The notes: generated by a model not told the origin, from the letters alone. A stretch of DNA of 64,000 nt from Hymenobacter glacieicola (GCF_014640315.1 NZ_BMGS01000002.1:407313-471312), one strand, 5' to 3'; shown: positions 26,695 through 37,162, counted from the first letter of the stretch. Program-made: numbers and translations.

Positions 26695-26733
26695 GAAAAC
26701 GGCCTCTCTGCTCAATGCAGGGAGGCCGTTTTC
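26695..26733 (+). terminator. Terminator-like hairpin after 26538
   Basis: A 17-base inverted repeat with one mismatch (GAAAACGGCCTCTCTGC with GCAGGGAGGCCGTTTTC; 5-base loop) followed by ggcttttgg. Confidence 0.75.
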
Positions 26734-26893
26734 GGCTTTTGGCAAGGTAGCGTTTAGCAACTGCTTAGCAAGATTTCACTGCTACACTATTCAGCCAACA
26801 TGAAGTTGCGCCGCTCCGCTCGCCAGGACGGCCTGGTGCGGGCGTTCATGCCTGTTGCCCCGAGAACGGCTACCCTGAAACAGGGCGCAAGCC

Positions 26894-26940
26894 GCCTAAC
26901 GAGGCAGCCCCGCCTCACGGGCGGGGCTGCCTCGTTAGGC
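26894..26940 (-). terminator. Strong hairpin after the AraC gene
   Basis: A perfect 21-base inverted repeat (arms 26894-26914 and 26920-26940) with a 5-base loop. There is no U-tract in either direction, but its place 46 bases after the AraC stop suggests a transcript end. Confidence 0.65.
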
Positions 26941-26985
26941 ATCTACTGTGCCTGGGCTGAGTTACCGTGTCAGGCGGCAGATGCG

Positions 26986-27912
26986 TTAGTTGCGCTGGAA
27001 AGACTGGCGGAAGGCCAGGGGCGAGAGGGCCATCTTGGATTTGAAAAACCGGCTGAAGGATTGCGGGTGCTCGAAGCCCAGCGCGTAGGCCACTTCGCTG
27101 ACCGACAAGCTCGTGGTGGCCAGCTGTTCCTTGGCTTGCTCGATGAGTTTATCGTGGATGTGCTGCTGGGCACTTTGGCCGGTCAGGGTCCGGAGCATGT
27201 CGCTTAGATAGCTCGGGGAGACGTGCAGCCGCTGCGCCAGGTACTGAACCGTGGGAATACCCCGGTTGAGGAGGTTCTCGCTGCCAAAGCACTCGGCCAG
27301 GATTTCTTCCAGCTGCTGCAGCAAGCCACTGTGCACCACCTGGCGCGTGAGAAACTGGCGCTTGTAAAAGCGATTCGCGTAGGTCAGCAGCAATTCCAGC
27401 TGGGCCACCACTACGTCCTGACTAAACTCATCCAGGCGGCTGGCCAGCTCTGCCCCAATGGTTTCCAACAAAGCCAGGAGCACGTCTTTTTCCGACGGCG
27501 AGACGTGTAGCGCCTCGTGGACGGAGTAGGTGAAGAAGCCGTAGTGGTGGATCTTTTTAGCCAGGGGGTAACCGGCCAAAAAATCCGGATGAACCAGCAG
27601 GGTGTACTGGGAACATGCCCCAACCGTGCCTTCCTCCATGCCACCAAGCAGCTGGTTGGGAGCGGCAAACAGCAAGCCGCCTTCCTCGAAGTCGTAATAC
27701 CCCTGCCCGTAGCGGAGGGGGCTGCTCAGCCCGGGCCGGTAGGATATTTTATAAAAGCTCAGCACGTGGGGGCGGTTCGCACCCTCCCCGGGGGGCGTGT
27801 TGGCGCCGCGCACGAGGCTAATCAGGGGGTGCTGGGGGCTGGGCAAGCCCAGGGCCCGGTGCGCCTCCGATAAGGAGGCAAACCGTACGGGGGCGTTTTC
27901 TGGCTTTTTCAT
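26986..27912 (-). CDS. AraC-family transcriptional regulator
   Basis: A 308-residue protein with an N-terminal cupin-like sensing region and a C-terminal AraC domain of two helix-turn-helix motifs (TVQYLAQRLHVSPSYLSDML and SVSEVAYALGFEHPQSFSRF, about residues 224-293). The inducer is unknown. It lies just downstream of the SDR oxidoreductase gene on the same strand (41-base gap), so it probably controls that gene. Confidence 0.92.
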   Translation of the reverse strand: MKKPENAPVRFASLSEAHRALGLPSPQHPLISLVRGANTPPGEGANRPHVLSFYKISYRPGLSSPLRYGQGYYDFEEGGLLFAAPNQLLGGMEEGTVGACSQYTLLVHPDFLAGYPLAKKIHHYGFFTYSVHEALHVSPSEKDVLLALLETIGAELASRLDEFSQDVVVAQLELLLTYANRFYKRQFLTRQVVHSGLLQQLEEILAECFGSENLLNRGIPTVQYLAQRLHVSPSYLSDMLRTLTGQSAQQHIHDKLIEQAKEQLATTSLSVSEVAYALGFEHPQSFSRFFKSKMALSPLAFRQSFQRN

Positions 27913-27953
27913 GTCGTTCGGGTAGGGCCCGGGGCAACTGACCGTGGGTACAA

Positions 27954-28853
27954 CTACCGGGCGCCCGGGATGGTTGCGGGGGCTCCGCCCTGGGCCGCGT
28001 TGGCCACGTCTTCCCAGGCTTCCCAGGTTGCCAGCCGCTCGGCATAGGCCGCGCGCACGCCGGGCAGGTTATGGCGGCCCAGAAACAGGCGCAGGGGCGG
28101 CTGCGCGGCATCCACCACGGCGAAGAGGGCCGCGGGCGTGGCGGCCGGGTTGCCCCGTTCCAGCTGCTGGAGGCCGGCCATAAAGTGGTGTTTAAAGTCC
28201 GCGTACACTTCCATACCGGGCGCAAAGCGCAAGGACTCCGGGCTGCCGAACTCGGTGGCGTAGGCCCCGGGCTCGATAATGGTGACCCGAATGCCAAATG
28301 GGGCTACCTCGGCGGCTAGGCTTTCGTGCAGGGCTTCGAAGGCCCACTTCGAGGAGCAGTACGTGCCAATCACCGGGGCCGTGACGTGGCCCAGGCCGCT
28401 GGAGGTGCCCAGAATATGGCCGTGCCCCTGGGCCCGCAGCAGGGGTAGCGCGGCCTGGAGGACGGCCACGGCCCCGAACACATTCGTTTCGTACAGGGCC
28501 CGGATGTCGGCCAGGCTCGTTTCCTCCAGAGTACCCACCAGCGAGTAGCCGGCATTATTGAGCACGATGTCGAGCCGGCCGAAGTGCGCGTGGGCCTGGG
28601 CAACCGCCGTCTGTACCTGCTCGGGGTTGGTCACATCCAGTTCCAGCGTCAGCACGTTGGCGCCGTACTTGGCTGGCAAATCAGCCAGGCTGGCCAGCTG
28701 CCGCGCCGTGGCGGCCACCTGGTCGCCCCGTTGCAGGGCCGCTTCCGCCCAAACGCGGCCAAAGCCGCGGGAAGCGCCCGTGATAAACCAGATTTTGGGG
28801 GCCGCGCCCGGAGTGGGTACCGGGCCGGCGGCGGGGTGCAGTGGAGAGCTCAT
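27954..28853 (-). CDS. Short-chain dehydrogenase/reductase (SDR)
   Basis: A 299-residue classical SDR. The nucleotide-binding motif TGASRGFG (residues 25-32), NNAG (99-102), catalytic Ser (SSGLGH, about 151-152) and YCSSK (Tyr165, Lys169) are present. It oxidises or reduces an unknown alcohol/ketone with NAD(P)H. The AraC gene follows on the same strand 41 bases on. Confidence 0.93.
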   Translation of the reverse strand: MSSPLHPAAGPVPTPGAAPKIWFITGASRGFGRVWAEAALQRGDQVAATARQLASLADLPAKYGANVLTLELDVTNPEQVQTAVAQAHAHFGRLDIVLNNAGYSLVGTLEETSLADIRALYETNVFGAVAVLQAALPLLRAQGHGHILGTSSGLGHVTAPVIGTYCSSKWAFEALHESLAAEVAPFGIRVTIIEPGAYATEFGSPESLRFAPGMEVYADFKHHFMAGLQQLERGNPAATPAALFAVVDAAQPPLRLFLGRHNLPGVRAAYAERLATWEAWEDVANAAQGGAPATIPGAR

Positions 28854-29137
28854 GCTGAAAGGTTAGGTTAGTGAACTGCACAAAGGTCCGGCCCCGTAGC
28901 CGCTTCCCCCGTAACCTAATTGCGGAACGTTGTAGCGGAAATGAGGCACCCGCCCGGCCCCGACCTACGGCCGGCGGACGCCTGGTTCCCGCCGCGGCCG
29001 CGGCCCGCCTACCCGCGCACCGGAAACTTTAGCCCGCCATCCGTGGGTTGAGGCGCAACCCGCTTCCTTTCTCGTCAGTAAAAGCTCATCCTCGCTCTAC
29101 AGCGGCGGCCCGCCAGCCTGTAATCCCCTCATTTGCT

Positions 29138-31870
29138 ATGCTTTCCGATTCTTTCGCGTCTATTCCTATAGCCGAACCCGACACGCTGCTGCGCGACCTG
29201 CTGGCCGTTTCCCTGACCGGCGTCAACCTGCTTAGCCCGCTGTACGGCCCCTCGGGCGAGCTGGACGATTTCACCCTCGACTACCTCAACCCCGCCGCCC
29301 AGCGCATCACGGGCAAGCCCGAGCGGCCCGAAGGCACGGCCCGGACGGTTTTCCCCGACATCTTCACCAACGGCGTGTTCGACTTCTACCGGCGCGTGTA
29401 TGAAACGGGCGAGGCCGGGCGCTACGAGCTCTACTACCGCGCCAACGGCTATGACCATTGCTTCCGCCTGGCGGCCCGCCGTAGCGGTGAGCGGCTCATC
29501 GTGAGCTTCACCGACACCGCCGACCAGGACCAAACGGCCGCCGAAATGGCCCTGCGCCAAAGCCAGGCCGCCGAACAAGCCGCCCGCGCCGAAGTGGAGC
29601 GTCAGCGCCAGCGCTTCTACGACCTGCTCATGCAGCTGCCGGCCCACGTAGCCGTGCACGAAGGCCCCGACCAGGCCTTTACCCTCGTCAACCCCTACTA
29701 CCAGCGACTGGCCGCGGGGCGCGACTTGCTCGGGCAGCCCATCCGCGACGCCTGGCCCGAGCTGGTTAGCCAGGGCATCCTCCCCGTGCTCGACCAGGTG
29801 TACCAGACCGGGGAGCCGTTTATAGGCACCGAATTGCCTTTCCTGGTAAATTTCACGCGTGCCGGCCAGCCGCAGCAGCTGTACTTCAATGCCTTTTTCC
29901 TACCCCTGCGCGACTCCCAGGGCCAGGTAACCGGCGTGCTGGACTTCTCCTACAACGTGACCGAGCAGGTACTGGCCCGCCGGCAGCTGGAGCAGCTCAA
30001 CCAGGAGTTGGAAGCCCGCGTGCAGGCGCGCACCCAGGAAGCCCAGGCCGCCCGCGCCGAAGCCGAAGCGCAGCAGACCGAGCTGCAGCGGGTGTTTGAG
30101 CAGGCGCCGGTAGCCATTGCCATTGTGCGGGGGCCCGACTTTACTGTGGAGCTGGCCAACCCCGTGATGGAAGCCCTGTGGGGGCGCCCGCTGGCGCAGG
30201 TTATCGGCCGGCCCCACTTCGACGCCCTGCCCGATGCCCGTGAGCAAGGCCTGGAGCAGATTTTCACCCGGGTGCTGCACACGGGCGAGCCGTTCACGGC
30301 CGTGGAAATGCCCGTGGCCCTGGCTCGGGGGCCGGCAGGCCAGCTGGTTCAGGGCTACTTCAACTGCACCTGGCACCCCCTGCGCGACGGGCAGGGCCAC
30401 ACGACGGGCCTTATCCTGGTGGGCGTGGAAGTTACCGCGCAGGTACGGGCCCGCCAGCAGGCCGAAGCCCTGCAAGCCGAGCTGCTGGCCGTCGCCCGGC
30501 GCCAGGCCCAGGAGCGCGAAACCTTGTACCAGGTATTCGAGCAGACGCCGGGTGCCATTTGCATTCAGCGCGGGCCCGAGCACCGCTACGAATACGTGAA
30601 CCCCGCCTACCAGGCCCTGTTTTCGGGCCGCGAGTTTCGGGGCCGCAGCGTGCCCGAGGCCCTGCCCGAAGCCGCCGAACAGGGCTTTACGGACTTGCTC
30701 GACCAGGTGTACCGCACGGGCGAAACCTTCCACGGCACGGAGCTGCCGGTGGTGCTCCACCACACGGCGGGCCAGCCCGGGCGTACCATCTACTTTAACT
30801 TCACCTACCAGGCCCTGCGCGAAAACGGGGAAATCGTGGGCGTCTCCACCTTCGCTTACGACGTGACCGAGCAGGTGCTGGCCCGCCAGGCACGCGAAGT
30901 CCAGCGGCGCAAGCTCTACACCCTGTTTGAGCAGGCCCCGGCCGGCATCTGCGTGCTGGCCGGCCCCGACCTGGAGTACGAGTTCGTCAACCCCAGCTAC
31001 CAGCAGCTCCTGCCCGGCCGGGCCCTGGTAGGCCGCCCCATCCTGGAAGCCCTGCCCGAGGTGGTCGGTACCCCCGTGGCCGCCATCCTACGCGCCGTCT
31101 ACGACACGGGCGAAACCCACCAGGAGCCCGCCTTGCTCATTCCGCTAGCCGGGCCCGATGGCCGGGGCCTGGAGGACCGCTACTTCTCCTTCGTCTACCA
31201 GGCCCGCCGCGACGAGCACCAGCGCGTCGATGGGGTGCTGGCGTTCGTCTTTGAGGTAACCGAGCAGGTGCTAGCCCGCCGCCAGGCCGAGGAAAGCGCC
31301 CAGCAGGTGCAGGCCGTGGTGGCCGGCGCCCCGTTTCTGATTGGCGTGTACGAGGGCCCGGAGTTCCGCATTCAGTTGGCCAACCAGGCAATGCAGGCGG
31401 CTATTGGCAAAGGCCCCGATATTATCGGCCGGCGCTACGCCGACGTGTTGCCCGAGCTGGAAAACCAGGCCGTGTTCGAGCAGTTGCATCAGGTGTTTAG
31501 CACGGGCGAGGCTCTGCACCTGCGCCGCCAGCAGCTAAAAGTAGTAATGAACGGCACCCCCCAAACGTTTTACTACAACTACAGCTTTATCCCCCTGCGC
31601 GACACTCAAGGCCAGGTGTACGGCATTCTAAACACGGCCGCCGACGTGACGGACCTGGTGCTGGCCCGCCGCCGCGCCGACGAGGCCGCCGCCGAGCTGC
31701 GCCTGCTCACGGCCCACGCCCCGGCTTTTCTCTACCGCACTGATGCGGCCGGCCACATAACCTACGTTAACGATGCCCTGCTGGACTGGGGCGGCCTCGA
31801 CCGCGCCCGGTTGGCCTCACTCGACGACACCTGGTCCCTGGTGCACCCTCAAGACCTGCCGGCCCTGTAA
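29138..31870 (+). pseudogene. Multi-PAS sensor histidine kinase, N-terminal part before an in-frame TAA
   Basis: A 910-residue fragment from ATG 29138 (MLSDSFASIPIAEPD). The frame extends upstream, but this start gives a sensible beginning. It holds about six or seven tandem PAS domains, visible as repeats of FEQAP/EYVNPAYQ and YDVTEQVLARRQ segments. A TAA at 31868-31870 stops it in the seventh, after QDLPAL; the frame then continues without interruption into a complete histidine kinase. A CAA or CAG codon changed to TAA is the simplest explanation. The fragment alone would lack a kinase. Confidence 0.85.
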
Positions 31871-32752
31871 GCCAGCTTTGCCGCTGCCGTGGCCGCCGGC
31901 CACAGCTGGGAAAGCCCCCCCAGTCGCTTCCGCCGCCACGACGGGCAGCTGCGCTGGATGCTGAGCCGCAGCCAGCCCTTCCTGGGCCCCGATGGCGCCG
32001 TGGCCGGCCACCACGGCGTCACCACCGAAATCCACGAGCAGGTGGAGCTGCAGCAGCAGCTCCAACGCACCAACGCCGACCTCGACAACTTCATCTACAC
32101 GGCCTCCCACGACTTGAAGGCGCCCATTGCCAACATCGAAGGGCTGCTGCTGGCCCTGGAGCACGAGTTGCCCGCCGAAGACCGCCCCGGCCAGGTGCCC
32201 CAGATGCTGGCGCTGATGCAAGGCGCCGTGGAGCGCTTCAAACGCACCATCGGCCACCTTACTGACGTCTCGCGCCTGCAAAAAGAGTACGCCCAGCCCG
32301 CTAACCAAGTACCGCTGGCCGCCCTCATCGAGGGAGTTCGGCTCGACCTGCTGCCCCTGCTGGCCGAAACCCGGGCCCGCCTCGACGTCGACGTAACCGC
32401 GTGCCCATTCATCAACTTCTCGGAAAAGAACCTGCGCTCAGTGGTCTACAACCTGCTCAGCAACGCCCTCAAGTACCGCCACCCCGACCGCGCCCCCCAC
32501 GTGCAGGTGCGCTGCCGGCCCGGCACCGACGGCTACTTGGTGCTGGAAGTCGAGGACAACGGCCTGGGCCTGGACCTGGCACGAGGGCAAAAGCAGCTGT
32601 TTGGCATGTTCCAGCGCCTGCACACCCACGTCGAGGGCACGGGCATCGGCCTGCACATGGTCAAGAGAATGGTCGAGAATGCCGGCGGCCGCATCGAGGT
32701 GCAGAGCCAGCTCGGGCAGGGCTCCACGTTTGCCATCTACTTTCCCCGCTAA
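31871..32752 (+). pseudogene. Histidine kinase domain, C-terminal part after the in-frame TAA
   Basis: A 293-residue continuation in the same frame as the PAS part. A GTG at 31889 could start a separate protein. It has the end of a PAS domain, then the H-box IYTASHDLKAPIAN (His codon at 32108-32110), the N box LLSNALKYRHP, G1 VEDNGLGLDL and G2 GTGIGLHMVKRMV. All ATP-binding motifs are intact. Either readthrough gives a full kinase of about 1,200 residues, or the gene is dead or split. Confidence 0.85.
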
Positions 32753-33206
32753 GCTGGTCCTCGCAACGTTTACCCAGCGTGCACAGCGGCCAGCTCCTGG
32801 AAGCCTACCCGGGCGCGCTGCCACCGGCCCAGCAGCGCGCCCGGGCCGTAGTCATGCCCACCCCGCCCCTACCCCACCCGCGACCTGGCGCGCCTCCAGC
32901 AGCGGCCCATCTTCAGCACTTCGGGTTGCGCCCGGATACGAGGTTTAACCAGCGCCGCACCAGCAGCGGTTGGTTTGCGGACGTGCAGAACGCCTTTCTA
33001 CTGAGAAAACTCCAGCCTGCCCGGCTACACCTGCCCGCGCACTGCCAACAACACTGGCTTCTTTCCACCGGCGGCCCGCTCATCCGTCCCGACGTCCCGA
33101 CGCCGGACCTGCTCTGCTGCAGAACGGCGACCCCGCGGTAACGCCTACCACCGGGTTTATGCTGAAGCCTTTGGGTGGAGCGCGGGCTCTCCTACCCCCT
33201 GGCGCA
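32753..33206. other. Intergenic region of about 450 bases
   Basis: GC-rich sequence after the histidine kinase with several short frames but no recognised gene. No hairpin with a T-tract was noticed. Confidence 0.4.
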
Positions 33207-33704
33207 TCAGGAAAGCAGGCCGGACTGTTTGGCGGCGCTGATTAGGTTGGGGGCATTTTTGAGGGTAGCCAGCACGAAGCGCTTAGCCGATTCCTTTACT
33301 TCGTCCTTGCTGACCTCACGGGTTTCTTCCAGCACAAACTCGCTCAGGGTTTTAAAGGCTTCCGTAAGGGCTTGGCGCTTAGGCTGGTCGGCGCGTAGGT
33401 GCTCGTAGGCCAGAGCTATTTGGGCGTCAATCTTGTGGCGGCGCGTGCTGAAAACGGTATTGTGGCCTACGTGCGGCTTGATTCGGTCGAGCAGCTCTAC
33501 CAAGGGAACCAACCGGGTAGCGGCAGAAACCAGCAACTTGTCGCGCTTGGCAACGGGGGTAGCAGCGGCGGGCGGGGAGGCCAGCGGAAGTAGGGCCTCA
33601 GCGGGAGTAGCAGGGTACTGTCCGGAAGGTGCCGGGTGTGGTTGCTGGTTCAAAACGAGGGAGCTAGAGGATAGCGCACGATGGAACACAGCCAAAATAA
33701 GCAT
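33207..33704 (-). CDS. Unknown protein
   Basis: A 165-residue protein from ATG 33704 (MLILAVFHRALSS), with an alternative ATG 42 bases upstream. It has a Pro/Ala-rich N-terminus, then a helical C-terminal part with FSTRRHKIDAQIALAYEHLRA and EETREVSKDEVKESAKRF. No family was recognised. It lies between the kinase fragment and a YopX-like gene. Confidence 0.55.
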   Translation of the reverse strand: MLILAVFHRALSSSSLVLNQQPHPAPSGQYPATPAEALLPLASPPAAATPVAKRDKLLVSAATRLVPLVELLDRIKPHVGHNTVFSTRRHKIDAQIALAYEHLRADQPKRQALTEAFKTLSEFVLEETREVSKDEVKESAKRFVLATLKNAPNLISAAKQSGLLS

Positions 33705-33796
33705 ATTCTGCGGGAGTAAAAAGCGCCGGCCGGTATCAAGCCCCAATTACTGCCTGGGACCGATACCGGCCGAGCTGTTCTGAAACTTCGCTGCGC

Positions 33797-34231
33797 CTAG
33801 GCCCAGTGCTCTTCAATAAAGCTGGCGTGGTGCTCAAACTGCTGCATCCAGTGCGGCTCAGCGTAAAAATTGGTCCAGACCCGTTTGAAGGCAACGGCAC
33901 TTATCGGCACATCCTGGGCATTTCGGAAGACAAAGCCGCGGGTCGGGTTAAAAAAGACGTAGGCAAAGTAGGAAGGGCCCGCGGGCCCTTGGTGGGTAAA
34001 CACCTGCACAATGTCCGTTTCGTGAATCTCCTGGCCCTCCATGTCTAGCATGCCACTGGCCAGCATAATACGGTTTTCGCGCTTAAACCTAGTTTCCTTT
34101 AAATCCGGTAGGGTTACGGGCCGCTCCTGGCCGTCACCGAGGGCTATGGTATCTCCTACTTTCAGGCCAGTGAGCATGCGGCCTTTAGTAGGATTAGGAA
34201 GCCATTGCCGGAAACGAGTAGGATGCTTCAT
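33797..34231 (-). CDS. YopX-like protein
   Basis: A 144-residue protein from ATG 34231 (MKHPTRFRQW). It contains MLDMEGQEIHETDIVQVF, which matches the phage YopX pattern (GxxIYxxDIV), and a FNPTRGFVFRN segment. YopX proteins are phage-encoded and of unknown role. Here it stands in ordinary chromosome upstream of the unknown 33207 gene, suggesting an old phage trace. Confidence 0.68.
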   Translation of the reverse strand: MKHPTRFRQWLPNPTKGRMLTGLKVGDTIALGDGQERPVTLPDLKETRFKRENRIMLASGMLDMEGQEIHETDIVQVFTHQGPAGPSYFAYVFFNPTRGFVFRNAQDVPISAVAFKRVWTNFYAEPHWMQQFEHHASFIEEHWA

Positions 34232-34323
34232 AAGTAGTGGAATACTCCGCGAGAGATTTGGGAAAAGGTCAGACAAGACACAGTATTCTACCCAAAGCTG
34301 CATTTCAGCGCACCATACCTAAA

Positions 34324-35733
34324 CTACTGAATGAAGCCTGGGCGAATCAGATTTTCGAACGTGAAGATTTCGTCCCATTTAGCCTGGGTCAATAGCTGCC
34401 GGTCCGTAACGGCAATATCATGCACCGTTTTACCGGTCTTCAGGGCTTCCTTCGCAATTTCGGCCGATGTTTCGTAGCCCAGCACCGGGTTGAGCTGCGT
34501 GACGATGCCAATGCTGTTGCGCACCATATTCTCGGCGTGCTGGGCGTTGGCTGTGATGCCCACCACGCACTTTTCGCGCAGGGTATGGCAGGCGTTGGTC
34601 ATGTAGGAAATCGAGGTAAACAGGGCGAAGGAAATAACTGGCTCCATTACGTTGAGTTGCAGCTGGCCGGCCTCAGCGGCCATGGTCACGGTTAAATCGG
34701 CCCCGATAACGTAGAAAGCCGTCTGGTTGACTACCTCGGGCACCACCGGGTTTACCTTGCCGGGCATGATGCTGGAGCCGGGCTGCAGGGGCGGCAAGTT
34801 AATCTCAAACAAGCCCGTGCGCGGCCCCGAGGACAGCAGGCGCAGGTCGTTACAGATTTTGGAGAGCTTCACGGCTGTGCGCTTCAGCACGCCGGAAAGC
34901 TGCACGTAAGCCCCTGTATCATAGGTAGCCTCAATCAGGTCACCGGCCAGGCTCAGGTCGAGGCAGGTGACTTCGCGCAGGTGCTTGGTTACTAAATCGG
35001 CGTAGCCGGGAGGGGCATTTACCCCGGTGCCAATGGCGGTAGCACCCATGTTGATTTCGCTGATAAGCCGACGGCTGTCCTCGATGCGCAGCAGCTCCTC
35101 GCGCAGGTTGGTGGCAAAGGCCTTGAACTCGTCGCCCATACTCATGGGCACCGCATCCTGAAGCTGGGTCCGCCCCATTTTCAGCACGTTCCGAAACTCC
35201 TGGCCCTTGGCCGCAAAGGCATCGGCCAGCTCGCCCAGGGCCTGGCTGTAGCCGATGAGCTTGTTACTGAGGGCTATCCGAAAGGCCGTGGGGTAGGCAT
35301 CGTTGGTTGATTGGGAGCAATTGACGTGGTTGTTAGGATGGCAGAACTCGTACTGGCCCTTCTGCTTGCCCATCAGCTCCAGGGCCACGTTGGCTAGTAC
35401 CTCGTTGGCGTTCATGTTCACGGAAGTACCGGCACCTCCCTGAATCATATCGGTCAGGAACTGGTCGTTGAACTCCCCGCTGGCTACCCGGTCACAAGCT
35501 TTGATAATGCACTCCGCAATGGCCGAATCCAGCACACCCAGGTCACGGTTGGCCATGGCAGCGGCCTTTTTTACGTAGGCCAGGGCCTGCACAAACAAGG
35601 GCTCCGACTTCAGTGGAATTCCGGTGATGTGGAAGTTTTCCAGGGCCCGCAACGTCTGGATGCCATAGTATACTTCGTTGGGAATGGCTCGCTCGCCAAG
35701 GAAATCGTGCTCAAGCCGGGTGGGAATCTGCAT
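34324..35733 (-). CDS. aspA: Aspartate ammonia-lyase
   Basis: A 469-residue enzyme of the aspartase/fumarase superfamily, length typical. It shows the substrate-loop signature GSSIMPGKVNP, TSVNMNANEVLAN and HPNNHVNCSQSTND regions. It converts L-aspartate to fumarate and ammonia. GSSIMPGKVNP rather than the adenylosuccinate lyase pattern supports aspartase. It has its own terminator upstream side hairpin (35850-35903). Confidence 0.93.
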   Translation of the reverse strand: MQIPTRLEHDFLGERAIPNEVYYGIQTLRALENFHITGIPLKSEPLFVQALAYVKKAAAMANRDLGVLDSAIAECIIKACDRVASGEFNDQFLTDMIQGGAGTSVNMNANEVLANVALELMGKQKGQYEFCHPNNHVNCSQSTNDAYPTAFRIALSNKLIGYSQALGELADAFAAKGQEFRNVLKMGRTQLQDAVPMSMGDEFKAFATNLREELLRIEDSRRLISEINMGATAIGTGVNAPPGYADLVTKHLREVTCLDLSLAGDLIEATYDTGAYVQLSGVLKRTAVKLSKICNDLRLLSSGPRTGLFEINLPPLQPGSSIMPGKVNPVVPEVVNQTAFYVIGADLTVTMAAEAGQLQLNVMEPVISFALFTSISYMTNACHTLREKCVVGITANAQHAENMVRNSIGIVTQLNPVLGYETSAEIAKEALKTGKTVHDIAVTDRQLLTQAKWDEIFTFENLIRPGFIQ

Positions 35734-36041
35734 AACAGGAAGAAAAGGGAAACAGAATAGGAACCTAAAGGCGGAAAACAGGGGCTTGGGTTACGGCCTT
35801 CAGCTAACTCAACCGCAGGGAAAAGTGGCGAAGGTAGCGGGCTGGGCCGAAAGAGTAGAAAGCTACCAGCCAGGCTAGCTCGGCCGGTAGCTTTCTACTC
35901 TTTCAACTGGCCTGAGGTTGAGCTTTCTCTCCTTTCTCGTTTCCTCTATCCTTGCTCAGGCCCCGAAAAACACTGCGCCCCGCTCCAGGAATTGAAGCGG
36001 GGCGCAACTTGCTACCCTACGCTCTGTGGCGAGAGTGAGGC
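35734..36041. other. Gap of about 310 bases
   Basis: Contains the aspA promoter region and a hairpin (35850-35903). No gene seen. Confidence 0.5.
35850..35903. terminator. Long hairpin between aspA and the 36042 gene
   Basis: A perfect 18-base inverted repeat (AAAGAGTAGAAAGCTACC, arms 35850-35867 and 35886-35903, 18-base loop) followed by a T-tract. It lies between the start of aspA and the stop of the gene that ends at 36042. Confidence 0.6.
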
Positions 36042-36926
36042 TTAGAAATTATAGGCAAGCCCCCCCGTTACCCCCGTCGACTTGCCCACGTTGCGGCCCG
36101 AGACGTAGGTGCTGGCGCCCACAACCAGCCCAACGCCCTGGGCCAGCGGACGAAACCCACTCACGCCCAGCCGAATAAAATCAACCCGGGTGGCCGGAAA
36201 GAAATTGTCGAAGCCCGGCTGCAGAATGTCGGTGCCAGTGCTGGCTGATTTTTGAAAAGCAGCCCATCCATCCACGTAAATCTTCGGGCCGGCGTAGCCT
36301 ACCTTGGTTTCGGCCACAAAGGCATTCGGAACCCGACCCGTGCGCAGGCTGTAGCCGGCCTGTCCGGTAAGGAAAACGCCCGAGGAGGTTTGCAGGTGCG
36401 CAATACCCGAGGCCGTGAGCTTGGTGGCGCGGTTGCCAATGGCAATGATGTACTCCAGGCCCTGCCGGGAGCTATACTTACTGGCGGGCGTACTCAGTCC
36501 AACCGAGCCCATCAGGCTCAGAATGCTGCTGCCCAGTTCGGTTGTAAGGGGTTTGTATTTAAGAATTCCCGTCAGGTCTTGCAGGCCTTCGCGCACGTTG
36601 GTGTAGCGCAGCCCCTGCACCACAGGCGCGGCGGCATGGCCCTCGGAGCGCACGTAGGGCAGGCTCACAATGGCCTCAAGTCTATCGGTGATGCCATAGT
36701 TGGCATATAAGTTAACGGAGCGCACTTCTATGCGCCGAAAAATTGGCACAACATCCACTTTCTCCGGCACCAGATACACGCTCTGGTACCACTCTTGGGT
36801 GGTTGACAGGGAAACAGAGCCGTGACTTTTGCCCGACATGAAGCCGTTGGTGAGGCTTTGCGCCCGAGCCGGTTCGCAGGCTAGCAGCAAAAGGGCAGCA
36901 ATCAGCGAGGAGTAGAGGTAGTTCAT
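36042..36926 (-). CDS. Exported beta-barrel-like protein, unknown
   Basis: A 294-residue protein from ATG 36926 (MNYLYSSLIAALLLLACEPARAQ), chosen because it gives a clean signal peptide ending in ARAQS. The mature part has aromatic alternating strands (LYANYGITDRLEAIVSLPYV, FLTGQAGYSLRTG) and ends in YNF, as outer membrane beta-barrels do. No substrate can be named. A TAATTTTG element is present on its upstream strand. Confidence 0.7.
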   Translation of the reverse strand: MNYLYSSLIAALLLLACEPARAQSLTNGFMSGKSHGSVSLSTTQEWYQSVYLVPEKVDVVPIFRRIEVRSVNLYANYGITDRLEAIVSLPYVRSEGHAAAPVVQGLRYTNVREGLQDLTGILKYKPLTTELGSSILSLMGSVGLSTPASKYSSRQGLEYIIAIGNRATKLTASGIAHLQTSSGVFLTGQAGYSLRTGRVPNAFVAETKVGYAGPKIYVDGWAAFQKSASTGTDILQPGFDNFFPATRVDFIRLGVSGFRPLAQGVGLVVGASTYVSGRNVGKSTGVTGGLAYNF

Positions 36927-37000
36927 CGAAAACTTGAAGGGGCAATCAGAAAAAAGTAACATGAATTAAAATGAGAAAAACACAATTTGAGTTATTTTCT

Positions 37001-37008
37001 CAAAATTA
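37001..37008 (-). promoter_or_regulatory. Candidate -7 element TAATTTTG
   Basis: An exact TAnnTTTG match on the minus strand 75 bases before ATG 36926, within an AT-rich region that also holds TGAGAAAA...TTTTCTCA arms (36972-37002). The -33 element is not clear. Confidence 0.35.
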
Positions 37009-37162
37009 GAAAAAAGTTTTCTCGCGTTTTGTGGGCACGTACGAAAGCAAATCTTTGATCGGTTTGCTAATTCGTGAAATCCGATGAACTTTTGTTTTCG
37101 TTTGTACCCCTCCTTTTCTGACGCAGGACGCGAACAACCGCACTTGAAAGCTTGTCAAAGCT

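Larger units (their letters stand above)
26539..26985. other. Gap of about 450 bases with two hairpins, likely right border of the accessory region
   Basis: Holds two strong inverted repeats (26695-26733 and 26894-26940), no convincing gene, and the change from phage-like to ordinary chromosomal content. No direct-repeat attachment site could be identified by eye. Confidence 0.45.
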
